Notes under the pieces: model-generated
Databases searched by the model: none
What the model saw: only the letters and a program-made list of their open reading frames with translations
Told to the model about the DNA's origin: nothing
Part shown: piece by piece, positions 1 through 8,385 of the stretch
Layout of the letters: the number at the start of each line of letters is the position of its first letter
Position numbering within the stretch: the first letter of the stretch is position 1
Made by a program: the position numbers and the translations under genes
DNA from: Clostridiales bacterium
GTDB lineage: Bacteria; Bacillota; Clostridia; Lachnospirales; WQUN01
DNA: 46,223 nucleotides
NCBI GenBank assembly: GCA_031270945.1
Contig: JAISWZ010000676.1
Span: forward strand, 1 to 46,223
Reading direction: 5' to 3'

Positions 1-576
1 GCAGATGCCAAGAGGCTTCTTTCAGCGTTCCTGGAGGATTCAAGCGAGCGGACGATTGAAAGCAAGTACTTCCCTGACAAGCTCTGCCGAGCCATCATAT
101 CATTTCCTCGCATCTCGCCAGACGGCGGAGTTGAGACTTTGATACCGGGGCGAGAACAAACGCCAGCGCATAATCAGTCCAACCTAAACTTGTCAAGCAA
201 AAGCACCTCTGTAATGCGGCTCTACATAACTGATGACTGCGTTAGAACGATAGAGGTGCTCAGAAGCATTGGGATGCTTGATTCTGATCCTTCGGTGGAA
301 AACATAGAATGCATGTATGTCAATATGAATTCAGCGAATGGCCTTTACTTCAGATCCTATGGCAGTGAGATAGAGTCAGAAGGCCATTTGGAGAATCCCC
401 CCTATTTGGACATGCCCCCGGATTTCTATGAGAGTGTGCTGGGTGATTTGCGAAGCTCATATTACGCGGCAAAGGGCGGCTACATTGTGAAAATAAAGAT
501 GAGAGGCAATGATTTTTGGACAACTCTTTTCATTCCAGAGGATGAGGCGCCGTATTTAAAAATTCAAAGTTCTTAG
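1..576 (+). CDS. Unrecognised protein, C-terminal part (5' end outside window)
   Basis: The reading frame is open from the first base and stops at TAG 574-576, so about 191 C-terminal residues are visible and the start is missing. A TTG at 139 could in principle start translation, but the frame upstream is fully open and has the same codon style, so I treat the gene as truncated by the window edge. The visible part shows no transmembrane segment or catalytic motif I can name. It is moderately acidic, with a segment rich in Tyr, Ser and Asp around LYITDDCVRTIEVL. A loose resemblance to C-terminal domains of ABC-2 type permease proteins is possible but not demonstrable here. A strong hairpin follows the stop, so this is the last gene of its unit. 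Confidence 0.6.
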   Translation, partial: ADAKRLLSAFLEDSSERTIESKYFPDKLCRAIISFPRISPDGGVETLIPGREQTPAHNQSNLNLSSKSTSVMRLYITDDCVRTIEVLRSIGMLDSDPSVENIECMYVNMNSANGLYFRSYGSEIESEGHLENPPYLDMPPDFYESVLGDLRSSYYAAKGGYIVKIKMRGNDFWTTLFIPEDEAPYLKIQSS

Positions 577-606
577 AGCATGTTCCAAAATCCGTAAGGG
601 CTTGCT

Positions 607-645
607 AGCGCCCCTTTCCGAAATCGGAAAGGGGCGCTATTTTCG
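607..645 (+). terminator. Strong hairpin terminator
   Basis: A perfect 14-bp stem (AGCGCCCCTTTCCG and its complement) with an AAAT loop spans 607-638, followed by a short T stretch. It lies 30 nt after the stop of the partial gene. The bases just before it (573-595) look like a worn end of the dispersed palindromic element found elsewhere in the window. Confidence 0.75.
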
Positions 646-948
646 TCAAATTGGGCCGCATCTGGAGGTTAAACGTTTAACCTGGGACAGGCGTCCATTT
701 GCCCAATCCAATGCCTTGCGCCGATTTTGCGCCCCGCCGGGCAGTCAAATTTCAGCCAAACCCGTATTAGCCTCAAACCAAACATGTTCTGATGAATCAA
801 GCATATCCAGAAATAATCCTGTCCGTTTGTTCGGAAACAAACAAATAAATGATAAAACCGGGATCTTAACAACTTGTGCAAATCAAACAAAAAAATGGGC
901 TTTTGATTGTGCAATATGGAGAATCAGTAAAAAGAATAAAAAAAGAGA
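646..948. other. Intergenic, no gene seen
   Basis: About 300 bp between the terminator and the next promoter. The open frames here lack a ribosome binding site and have no coding-like composition. I see nothing functional apart from A-rich stretches near 885-945. Confidence 0.5.
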
Positions 949-976
949 TTGCAATGCCTATTCAAAGTGCTATAAT
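949..976 (+). promoter_or_regulatory. Sigma-A-type promoter of the sugar-acid locus
   Basis: TTGCAA at 949-954 and a perfect TATAAT at 971-976 are separated by 16 bp. The start point would fall near 983, inside the palindrome at 981-998, which is the classical arrangement for repression. Confidence 0.7.
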
Positions 977-980
977 CAGA

Positions 981-998
981 TCATCAGATATCTGATGA
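981..998. promoter_or_regulatory. 18-bp perfect palindromic operator, probably for the GntR regulator
   Basis: TCATCAGATATCTGATGA is a perfect 18-bp inverted repeat five bases after the -10 box. FadR/FCD-type GntR dimers bind short palindromes of this sort, and such a regulator is encoded at the end of the same locus (9381). That this protein binds this site is inference. I did not see a second copy in the window. Confidence 0.6.
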
Positions 999-1043
999 CT
1001 AGATCTCTAAAAGGCATCAGAGATTTTACTTTAAGGAGGTTGA

Positions 1044-1262
1044 ATGCAACGCAGTACGGTAAACGCGTGTTTGCCCCTAGAGGACAAGCCAGCCAAGAAA
1101 CCTGTAAACGGTCATCCCTTGGTTTTTAAGGCATTTGTTTATATCAGGGGCGAAGACTCCTTGCTTTTTCAGCGAACACGTTTTTATTATTTTCTGCGGT
1201 GTCTTGCAAAGTCCAGCACCACGCACTCGCACCACGCACCATGCCTTTTTCACAAATCATAA
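1044..1262 (+). CDS. Possible 72-aa leader ORF
   Basis: An excellent ribosome binding site (AAGGAGGT at 1033-1040) stands four bases before an ATG, and the frame runs 72 codons. The protein is basic, with no recognised domain and no clear signal or membrane segment. It lies between the operator/promoter and the solute-binding protein gene, in a leader of about 350 nt. It may be a translated leader peptide or simply a frame behind a displaced ribosome binding site. Only the Shine-Dalgarno supports it. Confidence 0.3.
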   Translation: MQRSTVNACLPLEDKPAKKPVNGHPLVFKAFVYIRGEDSLLFQRTRFYYFLRCLAKSSTTHSHHAPCLFHKS

Positions 1263-1336
1263 ACACGTGTTCGAGAATGAACGAATGCTCGCAAGAACAC
1301 GCGCCAAGCCAAGAAAACACTTCTAGGAGGGTTAAC

Positions 1337-2743
1337 ATGAAAATCCAGCAAGTTTTAGCAACGCTTCTTGCAGCGCTCATCTTGGCGGGTTGCAGCGCCG
1401 GCAGTTCTGGCAGCCCCAGCAGCGCCACGCAGCCCCCAGCACAAGCGGCAAGCCAAGCGCCAGAAGCCGCCAATGCTAATACTCCCGCTCCAGCCAAAGA
1501 CATTGAGATCAGCTTCACCTGGTGGGGTGACACCCGCAGAAACGAGATCTATGGCGCGGTATGCGATGACTTCGAAGCCGCAAATCCCGGGATCAAAGTG
1601 ATCAGGGAGCCCGCCGCCTTTGGCGAGTACTGGGACAAGCTTAGCACAAGAATAGCTGGCGGAAACGCTCCTGACGTGATGGGCATCCACGCGAACTTCG
1701 GAAGCGACCTGGCTACCAGAGGAGTGCTCGCAGATCTCCAGCCCTACATTGACAGCGGGATATTCGAGGTTGACGGCATTGAGGACAGTTTGATACAATC
1801 AAGCCGAATAAACGGGCTATTGTGCATCCTTCCTCAGGGAATAACCATAGAGTGCATGTACATCAACCAAACCCTTTTGGACGAGGTTGGCATTGACCTT
1901 GGAATAGACTACAAGAACAACAATGGAACATTTACGTACGCCTCCTTCTTAGAAGCCGCGAAGCGGTTCACGGAAGCGGCCAAGGCAAAAGGCATGGACG
2001 GCGTTTACTTTGGCGCTCCAGGCGGATCTGACAACGTGGCTTCGCTCCAATACTGGTCAAGGACAACGCTTGGCGGAATAGACCTGTACAAGGATGAAGG
2101 CGGGCTTGGCATAACAGAGGACGCGCTGTCAAAATGGTTTGCGCTCCATAAAGAGCTCATAGACATCGGTGCGGCGGCAGACGCGGCCACATCTTTGGAA
2201 GACGCCTCAGCGCCTCTAGAGGACAAGCTGTTTACCAGAGGCAAAGTCCTGATCAGCTCCACCAGCGCCAACCAATACAGCCAGTACCAAGCCCAGATGA
2301 CAGACTCTGAGCTTTACCTGCTTCCTTTCCCGGAAGCTGAAGACGGCTCTTCATATAACGCCCTTGTCGCCTCCCATTTTGCCATCTCAAACCAGGCTGA
2401 TGACGCTCACAAGGAAGCGGCGGCAAAGTTCCTGAACCATTTCTTTAACCGCGAGTCAGCAGTCTCCATCTTCAAGCTGGAGCAAGGCGTTCCCATTAAT
2501 TCCAAGCTTGCTGATATCGTAGCCAAGTCTCTTGATCCCCTTAGCGCTTACGTGATTGGCTTTGTTAATGACTACACAGCCAAGGGCGCTCGCTTCTGGG
2601 TTTACCCGCCAGCAGGATCAAACGAGTTCACCCAGCTTTTGTCCACGGCGGCGCAAAGCGTTTCCTATGGCCAGTCAGCGCCGGAAGAAGCGGCGAAATC
2701 ACTGTATTCTGAGGCTGAGGCGGCGTTCGCCAAAATAAATTAA
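1337..2743 (+). CDS. ABC transporter sugar-type solute-binding lipoprotein
   Basis: 468-aa extracellular solute-binding protein, family 1 type. The start is ATG 1337, seven bases after AGGAGG; the frame stays open upstream but only this start gives a proper signal. Residues 1-19 form a lipoprotein signal ending in the lipobox LAGC, so the mature protein would be lipid-anchored at Cys19 on the outer face of the membrane. A Ser/Ala/Pro/Gln-rich linker follows, then a typical binding domain beginning ISFTWWGDTRRNEIY, characteristic of oligosaccharide/sugar binding proteins. It would deliver ligand to the two permeases downstream. No ATPase gene is in this operon, which is common for this class (a shared MsmX-like ATPase elsewhere). 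The ligand is unknown; the neighbouring enzymes suggest a beta-mannoside or sugar-acid conjugate. Confidence 0.9.
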   Translation: MKIQQVLATLLAALILAGCSAGSSGSPSSATQPPAQAASQAPEAANANTPAPAKDIEISFTWWGDTRRNEIYGAVCDDFEAANPGIKVIREPAAFGEYWDKLSTRIAGGNAPDVMGIHANFGSDLATRGVLADLQPYIDSGIFEVDGIEDSLIQSSRINGLLCILPQGITIECMYINQTLLDEVGIDLGIDYKNNNGTFTYASFLEAAKRFTEAAKAKGMDGVYFGAPGGSDNVASLQYWSRTTLGGIDLYKDEGGLGITEDALSKWFALHKELIDIGAAADAATSLEDASAPLEDKLFTRGKVLISSTSANQYSQYQAQMTDSELYLLPFPEAEDGSSYNALVASHFAISNQADDAHKEAAAKFLNHFFNRESAVSIFKLEQGVPINSKLADIVAKSLDPLSAYVIGFVNDYTAKGARFWVYPPAGSNEFTQLLSTAAQSVSYGQSAPEEAAKSLYSEAEAAFAKIN

Positions 2744-2777
2744 AAAAAATCTAAAAAATAAAAAAAACTAAAGCATT

Positions 2778-2822
2778 GAGCGCCTTTGGCGCTCCAGCCG
2801 AGGCGCTTCGCGCCTCGGCTGG
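2778..2822 (+). terminator. Double hairpin between binding-protein and permease genes
   Basis: A 7-bp stem with TTT loop (2778-2794) is followed at once by a perfect 13-bp stem (CCAGCCGAGGCGC and complement) with a 3-nt loop (2794-2822), preceded by an A-rich run. Only a weak T stretch follows. Such structures after binding-protein genes usually stabilise the upstream message or partly terminate transcription, so that the binding protein outnumbers the permeases. Confidence 0.6.
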
Positions 2823-2864
2823 CTTTAGGCTTTGGCTTTTGTCAGCATAGAACGGAGGCAACGC

Positions 2865-3755
2865 ATGAGCGGGAAAAAACGGGCTGAAATAAAAAGGAAC
2901 ATTGCGGGCTACCTGTTCCTGCTTCCCTGGCTCTTAGGCTTCTTTGGATTTACCATTATTCCAATGATAGCCTCCTTTTACTTCTCCCTCACTGACTATG
3001 ACATGTTCACTCCCCCGAAGTTTGTGGGGCTGGGAAACTACATTGGGATGATCTCTGACAAGAAGGTGCTTGCCAGCCTTTCTGTCACTTTCAGGTTCGT
3101 GCTTATGTCAGTTCCCCTGCAGCTGGCGGCCGCGTTGGCTGTGGCGCTTGCGCTTAAGAAAAACAGGCGGGGTGTCAGGCTTTACCGGGCCGTCTACTAT
3201 CTCCCGTCACTCTTTGGCGGAAGCATCGCGGTTGCGATTCTGTGGAAGAAAATATTCAGCCAAGAAGGAGTGCTAAACCAGATCCTTGCTGTTGTTGGCA
3301 TAAAGGGCATCAACTGGATAGCCACCCCTAGCACTTCCCTGTACACGCTCATATTGCTGGCGGCTTGGCAGTTTGGATCCTCCATGGTCATATTCCTGGC
3401 CTCCCTAAAGCAGATCCCGACTGACTACTATGAGGCGGCTACCATAGACGGGGCAGGGAAGATACGGCAGTTCACGGGCATCACTTTGCCGCTTTTGACC
3501 CCAATGGTCTTTTTCAATGTCGTAATGCAGATCATCAACGCGTTCCAGTCGTTCACCCCAGCGTACATTATCTCCAACGGGACGGGAGCGCCTTTGGACT
3601 CAACCCTGTTTTACACGCTGAACCTTTACATCATGGGATTCATGCGCCTTCGCATGGGCTACGCCTCTGCTCTGGCTTGGGTTTTGCTGGTGATAATAGC
3701 TTTGTTTACTGGGGCGATATTCTTGTCGGCGAAAAAATGGGTGCATTATGATTAA
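2865..3755 (+). CDS. ABC sugar permease, MalF/UgpA type
   Basis: 296-aa integral membrane permease. I chose ATG 2865 (MSGKKRAEIKRN) because GGAGG lies just upstream; a TTG at 2832 in the same frame has no such site. The N-terminus is positively charged and followed by about six membrane segments, starting with LFLLPWLLGFFGF. The cytoplasmic EAA loop that docks the ATPase is visible as YYEAATIDGAGKIRQF with a following ITLPLL. It would pair with the MalG-type permease downstream and receive substrate from the lipoprotein upstream. The 3' end lies in a short repeated sequence (3746-3825). Confidence 0.9.
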   Translation: MSGKKRAEIKRNIAGYLFLLPWLLGFFGFTIIPMIASFYFSLTDYDMFTPPKFVGLGNYIGMISDKKVLASLSVTFRFVLMSVPLQLAAALAVALALKKNRRGVRLYRAVYYLPSLFGGSIAVAILWKKIFSQEGVLNQILAVVGIKGINWIATPSTSLYTLILLAAWQFGSSMVIFLASLKQIPTDYYEAATIDGAGKIRQFTGITLPLLTPMVFFNVVMQIINAFQSFTPAYIISNGTGAPLDSTLFYTLNLYIMGFMRLRMGYASALAWVLLVIIALFTGAIFLSAKKWVHYD

Positions 3756-3825
3756 GCGATTTTTGAGATGATCGCTTTATGATGAAGATTTCTTGAAAGA
3801 GTGTGTTATGATCAAGACTTTCTTG
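3746..3825 (+). repeat. Three imperfect start-like direct repeats
   Basis: TTATGAT followed by one variable base, AAG and a T-rich stretch occurs at 3746, 3777 and 3806, spaced 31 and 29 bp. The first copy covers the stop of permease 1. Each copy contains an ATG followed by Ile or Met and then Lys, as permease genes of this family often begin. The third opens a 24-codon frame (MIKTFLHNAKK...) ending at TAG before the real start at 3895. They look like duplicated, abandoned starts of the second permease. Confidence 0.55.
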
Positions 3826-3894
3826 CATAACGCAAAAAAATCCTTGTGTCAAGCTTTAAAGTTGTTCTTGCCTTTAGCATAGCGAGGTTTTAGC

Positions 3895-4731
3895 ATGCCT
3901 AAATTAATGAGAAACGCGTTCTACCATCTAGCCATCATCCTTGTCGGCTTGTTCATGCTTTACCCCTTGGCCTGGATGGTTTCAAGCTCGTTCAAGGAAG
4001 CGCCAGCCATATTCCAGAGCGTGAAGTTCTTCCCGGATCCAGCTATCTTAACGAACTACATCAACGGCTGGAAGGGCTTGTCTGGCATAGGGTTCAGCAC
4101 ATTCTTCAGAAATTCATTGACGATTGTGCTGTTTATCATAGTAGGAAACATCGCCTCCTGCCTTTTGGCGGCTTTCGCCTTCGCGAGGCTGAAGTTCAAG
4201 GCGCAGGCCTTCTGGTTTTCCATGATGCTTGGAACGATGATGCTTCCAGGCCATGTCCGCTTGATACCCCAGTATATCATTTTCAACAAGCTGGGATGGA
4301 TCAACACCTACTTTCCCCTGATAGTGCCAAGCTTTTTCGCCACGCAGGGGTTTTTCATATTTCTCATGACCCAGTTCATGCGGGGCCTTCCCCGAGAGCT
4401 GGATGAGGCGGCTACGGTTGACGGATGCGGGCCGTTCAGGCTTTTCACCCAGATCCTTGTTCCGCTTTCAACCCCTGCAATCGTCACCACTTCCATTTTC
4501 TCATTCATCTGGACTTGGAACGACTTCTTCAGCCAGATGCTCTACATTAACGACTTGAGAAAGGCGACAGTGGCGCTTGCTCTTCGCATGTATGTCGACG
4601 CCAGCGGAAGCAGCTCGTGGGGCGCGCTGTTTGCCATGTCCACCCTGTCCCTGCTGCCGTTGTTTATAATGTTTATTGTGTTCCAGAGGTACCTGATAGA
4701 AGGCATTACGGCTGGAGGCATAAAGGGGTAG
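3895..4731 (+). CDS. ABC sugar permease, MalG type
   Basis: 278-aa integral membrane protein with about six transmembrane helices. The ATG at 3895 follows a GAGG motif and begins MPKLMRNAFYHLAIILVG. The EAA motif for ATPase contact is clear in ELDEAATVDGCGPFRLF with the following ILVPL. The large extracytoplasmic loop after helix 1 and the C-terminal GITAGGIKG are typical of the MalG branch. It forms the membrane channel with the preceding permease. A 93-bp gap without a terminator leads to the dehydrogenase, so the genes are probably cotranscribed. Confidence 0.9.
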   Translation: MPKLMRNAFYHLAIILVGLFMLYPLAWMVSSSFKEAPAIFQSVKFFPDPAILTNYINGWKGLSGIGFSTFFRNSLTIVLFIIVGNIASCLLAAFAFARLKFKAQAFWFSMMLGTMMLPGHVRLIPQYIIFNKLGWINTYFPLIVPSFFATQGFFIFLMTQFMRGLPRELDEAATVDGCGPFRLFTQILVPLSTPAIVTTSIFSFIWTWNDFFSQMLYINDLRKATVALALRMYVDASGSSSWGALFAMSTLSLLPLFIMFIVFQRYLIEGITAGGIKG

Positions 4732-4824
4732 TATAATAGAATTAACAAAAGGTTTCGGCTGAAAGCAAATCGTCAAATAAAAAGCATAAAAAAAGACAAG
4801 TATTTAGATAAGGAGAGATTCGAA

Positions 4825-5814
4825 GTGAACATAGGAACTGTCCTGTGCACAGTTGAATACGAGGGGGAAAACTGGGAGCGGCTTGAGCGAGCCATGGGCC
4901 CAGGGAAGATCATCCATGTCAGCCAGAACGACAGGGATGCCGTGTCTTCAGCCCTTCAGGAGGCTGACGTGGCGATCCTTCAAGGCGACGCCCCGGCTTG
5001 GCTTGTATCCGAGGGCAAAAACCTCAAATGGATCCACTGCAACCATGCAGGGTTGAACAATTCATGCACACCCCTTATATTTGAGCGGGGGATCATATTG
5101 ACGGGCTCTTCCGGAAGATCCGGCCCGGTGCTGGCTGAGCACACCTTTTTCCTGGCTCTTTCGCTGATATATGACTCAAGAGCCCTTGAGGCAAACCAGA
5201 AGGCCCATAAGTGGGCCAACCTCTACGACTCCCGCAGAGGGCTGTTTGGAAAGACCATGGGAATAATCGGGTTGGGGTATACGGGAAAAGAGATAGCTGC
5301 AAGGGCGAAGGCCTTTGGCATGAGGGTTTTGGCTTACGACAGGGAGTTCTTTGGCGAGCCCGAAAATGTGGACGCCATCTGGTCTAGCAAAAATAACGAA
5401 AGCGTTGACGAGCTCCTGAGGCAATCAGACATTGTCGCGCTGTCTGTCCGCCTTTCTGATGAGACCTATCACATGATAGACGAAAGAGCCTTCTCGATCA
5501 TGAAGGATTCAGCTCTTCTGATAAACATGGCCAGGGGTTCTGTAGTGGACGAAGAGGCGCTGGTTCGCGCTCTAGAGTCAGGCTCCATAGCGGGAGCGGC
5601 CAGCGACGTCTTTGAGGTAGAGCCTCTTCCAAAGGAAAGCCCGCTTTGGGACTTTCCGAACTTTGTGATCACAGCCCACAACACGCCAGAAATGCCTGAC
5701 ATGCCAGGCAACTGCATAAAGATCATTGGCGAAAACTTCAACAGGTACCGCAATGGTCAGCCGATGCTGAACCAGGCGTTTCCTGAAGACGTATACACGA
5801 AAAGAAAGGGTTAA
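4825..5814 (+). CDS. D-isomer-specific 2-hydroxyacid dehydrogenase
   Basis: 329-aa cytoplasmic NAD(P)-dependent oxidoreductase interconverting a 2-keto acid and a D-2-hydroxy acid. Translation begins at GTG 4825 after AAGGAG. The Rossmann motif GIIGLGYTG lies at about 147-154. The catalytic residues of the family are present: Arg237 in NMARGS, Glu266 in DVFEVEPLP and His285 in TAHNT. The usual PH of the histidine loop is AH here. In context it may reduce hydroxypyruvate or a related acid made during breakdown of the imported substrate; its real substrate cannot be read from the sequence. Its stop region is part of a 52-bp tandem duplication. Confidence 0.85.
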   Translation: MNIGTVLCTVEYEGENWERLERAMGPGKIIHVSQNDRDAVSSALQEADVAILQGDAPAWLVSEGKNLKWIHCNHAGLNNSCTPLIFERGIILTGSSGRSGPVLAEHTFFLALSLIYDSRALEANQKAHKWANLYDSRRGLFGKTMGIIGLGYTGKEIAARAKAFGMRVLAYDREFFGEPENVDAIWSSKNNESVDELLRQSDIVALSVRLSDETYHMIDERAFSIMKDSALLINMARGSVVDEEALVRALESGSIAGAASDVFEVEPLPKESPLWDFPNFVITAHNTPEMPDMPGNCIKIIGENFNRYRNGQPMLNQAFPEDVYTKRKG

Positions 5815-5882
5815 AAATGCTGGTAAATTATTTCCTGAAGACGTATACACGAAAAGAAAGGGTTAAAAATGCTGATAAATGA
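5779..5882 (+). repeat. 52-bp tandem duplication across a gene junction
   Basis: Units 5779-5830 and 5831-5882 match at 50 of 52 bases (unit 1 ends GCTGGTAAATTA, unit 2 GCTGATAAATGA). The duplicated segment contains the last codons and stop of the dehydrogenase plus the ribosome binding site and ATG of the next gene. The extra ATG at 5817 is 52 bp upstream of the real one, hence out of frame, and opens a 21-codon frame. Confidence 0.95.
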
Positions 5883-8310
5883 TTGGATTGTTTCAAGCAG
5901 CGGCATTGACCGGTCTGCCGCGACACTGAGCGTCAAGGCAAGCGTTCCAGGCGCGGTGCAATATGATCTCCTGGCCGCGGGCGTCATAGAAAACCCCTAC
6001 GCCAGCACCAAGGCCGCCTTGGCGGCGGAATGGGTGGCGAGAACCGACTGGGCTTACAAAGCGGAGTTTGGGGTTTCAAGCGAAGATCTTTCAAAAAAGC
6101 ACAAGATCTTAAGGTTTGAGGGCATAGACACGTTTTCTGAAATCTGGCTAAACGGAGAATTGCTGGGCGAAACCGCGAACGCCTACAGGGCCTATGAGTA
6201 TTATCTAAGCGATGGCGCTCTCAAGGAATCCGGCAACATCCTTGAGGTCAAAGTCAAGTCCCATGACAGCATGATAGCGGACAAGGCCGAAGCGGCAAAG
6301 GCCATGAAGGTCGGAGACAAGGCTGAGGGGCTCTTTGGCAAGTCTCACTTGAGAAGGTACCAGAGAAGCTTTTACTCAGGATCAAGCCTCCTGAACCTAG
6401 GGACTGGCGTTCTTGGAATAGGAATATACAGGCCTGTCCAGCTGGTCTTTCATAAAGGGGCGCATGTCAAAGACTTCAGCTTCAAAACGCTAGAGCTGGG
6501 AGACGGATACGCGCTCTGCTCTCTGTCAGTTGAAGTTGAGGGAAGAGACGGCGCCATTCTTCATGCAAGCCTCAGTGACAGTGAAGGCATTATAGCCGAC
6601 TTCGAGCTAGACACCTATCACGAGTTCAGGATAAAGAACCCCAAGCTCTGGTGGCCAGCTGGCTGGGGCACCCAGCATCTTTATGAGCTGACGCTGGCAC
6701 TTAAAGAAAATGGCAAAGCCATATCCCAAGAAAAAAGTGAAGTGGGCATCCGCACTGTCAGGCTTGTCGAGAAGCAAGATGGCCGCAACACCTTCCAGTT
6801 CCATGTAAACAACAAGCCTATTGTCATTCAAGGCGAGAACCACATCCCTCTGGACTACATCAAAGTCTACCGGGATGAAGCTGAGTATGACAAGCTTTTC
6901 ATGCTGTTGAAAAACCAAGGGGCCAACATGCTCAGGCTCTGGGGCGGAGGAGCGGTTGAAAGCCAGTCATTTTACCAAAGGTGCGACAGGCTTGGGATCC
7001 TGCTCTGGCAGGAGATGTTTTTGCACAGCTGCGCGTACCCGGACTATGACGAGGATTTCACCAAAGAGTTCCAAGCCGAGTGCGAGTTTGTCATCAAGCA
7101 GGTCAGGAACCACCCCTCTCTTGCCTTGATATGCGGCGGCAATGAGCAGCGCGAAGGCTGGGATGAGTGGGGTTGGAAAGCGACCCATGAGCGCTTCTTT
7201 GGAGAAAGGCTGATCACAGAGATCATTCCTCCAATAGCCAAAAGGCTCGCTCCTGAGATCCCGTTTATCGACAACTCGCCTCATGGCGGGGTTACTTGCC
7301 AATCTCCTGTCATAGGCGAATGCCACAACTGGGGCAACTTTTACAACTCCACCAAGGATCCGCTTTTTGTGACTGAGACCTGCTGGACATCAGAAAGCTA
7401 TTCCAGGCCTGAAACCCTTGAGAAGTGGATGGGGCTTAAGGTCGATGACTACGTAGGCCCCACTTGGCCAGAGCAATGGGCGAAGACCACCTCTCTCCCG
7501 CTTCTGAACAGGATGCCTTACACCAATTGGTTTGACTACAAGTCCCTGAGAAGCTACCTCCATGGACTGGAGCTGGAGCAGATGAGGGCTGACTATAGCG
7601 CCCTATCCATGTTCAGGTATGAGAGCCCGTCAAACACTGGAGTCATCTACTGGTCATTCACCAAAGGCGGCCCGTTGTTCCAGTTTGGCTGCGTGGACTA
7701 CGACGGCCGCCCGATGATGCCCTATTACGCAGTCAAACGCCTTTTTGTCCCGTTTGGCATTTACCCATACCGTGACATATCTGACATTTGCGTCATAGCA
7801 TCAAACCATTCATCCAGCACTCAGACCGCTGAAGTCTATGCCGCGCTCATCTCGGCAGATGGCACAATTTTCAGGGAAGACACCATGGAACCAGTCTTGG
7901 GTCCCGGAGAGCTGGCGCGAGTCATGAGCTTCCCAGATCTGTACAAAAGCGCCAGAGACAGAACAAACCAGATGTTTTACGTCAGCGCCCGCCAGGAAGG
8001 CGTCCTTGTTTTTGAGGACATTTTCTTCTTCTGCCCCTTCGGCGAGCATGAAGGCGTCTATAAAGAGCTAGCACTGAGCAGTGAAAAGCTTGAAGAAAAC
8101 ACCTGGCGGCTTGACATAAAGACCCAGACGCCAGTCAGGCTGGTGGAGATCGAATTCAACCACAAGGTCATGCTCTCGGACAACTACTTTCCTACCCTCC
8201 ACGGCAAGCAGGTGGAGGTGACGATGCTTGAAAGAGTGTCAGACGCCCCTCTGACCGCAACCATTAAGGCGCTTGGAGCGGACTTTTCGCAGGAGATCGT
8301 TTTGGAGTGA
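5869..8310 (+). CDS. Glycoside hydrolase family 2 protein, beta-mannosidase-like
   Basis: 813-aa enzyme with no signal peptide, so probably cytoplasmic. The N-terminal jelly-roll/sugar-binding domain (WLNGELLGETANAYRAYEY) is followed by an immunoglobulin-like domain and a TIM barrel. The barrel carries MLRLWGGG, the acid/base motif GGNE (Glu426) and a probable nucleophile Glu503 in FVTETC, placed like the beta-mannosidase branch of GH2. The usual SEFG around the nucleophile is altered to TETC, so the substrate may differ from ordinary beta-mannosides. The ATG at 5869 is the downstream of two duplicated starts; only this one is in frame. It would hydrolyse the imported glycoside and feed the two dehydrogenases around it. 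Confidence 0.85.
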   Translation: MLINDWIVSSSGIDRSAATLSVKASVPGAVQYDLLAAGVIENPYASTKAALAAEWVARTDWAYKAEFGVSSEDLSKKHKILRFEGIDTFSEIWLNGELLGETANAYRAYEYYLSDGALKESGNILEVKVKSHDSMIADKAEAAKAMKVGDKAEGLFGKSHLRRYQRSFYSGSSLLNLGTGVLGIGIYRPVQLVFHKGAHVKDFSFKTLELGDGYALCSLSVEVEGRDGAILHASLSDSEGIIADFELDTYHEFRIKNPKLWWPAGWGTQHLYELTLALKENGKAISQEKSEVGIRTVRLVEKQDGRNTFQFHVNNKPIVIQGENHIPLDYIKVYRDEAEYDKLFMLLKNQGANMLRLWGGGAVESQSFYQRCDRLGILLWQEMFLHSCAYPDYDEDFTKEFQAECEFVIKQVRNHPSLALICGGNEQREGWDEWGWKATHERFFGERLITEIIPPIAKRLAPEIPFIDNSPHGGVTCQSPVIGECHNWGNFYNSTKDPLFVTETCWTSESYSRPETLEKWMGLKVDDYVGPTWPEQWAKTTSLPLLNRMPYTNWFDYKSLRSYLHGLELEQMRADYSALSMFRYESPSNTGVIYWSFTKGGPLFQFGCVDYDGRPMMPYYAVKRLFVPFGIYPYRDISDICVIASNHSSSTQTAEVYAALISADGTIFREDTMEPVLGPGELARVMSFPDLYKSARDRTNQMFYVSARQEGVLVFEDIFFFCPFGEHEGVYKELALSSEKLEENTWRLDIKTQTPVRLVEIEFNHKVMLSDNYFPTLHGKQVEVTMLERVSDAPLTATIKALGADFSQEIVLE

Positions 8311-8329
8311 GAAGGCATAAGCGCAGCCC

Positions 8330-8357
8330 GCGAGCGAAAACAGGCGTTTTCGCTCGC
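8330..8357 (+). terminator. Intercistronic hairpin
   Basis: A perfect 12-bp stem (GCGAGCGAAAAC and complement) with an AGGC loop sits between the hydrolase stop and the ribosome binding site of the reductase. There is no proper T-tract, so partial termination or RNA protection is more likely than full termination. Confidence 0.5.
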
Positions 8358-8385
8358 CCGTGCTTTTATAAAAGGAGATCGGATT

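Noticed and set aside
602..1129. 175-codon + frame over the first terminator and promoter
   Set aside because: Runs through a terminator hairpin, promoter and operator; no ribosome binding site and no coding-like composition.
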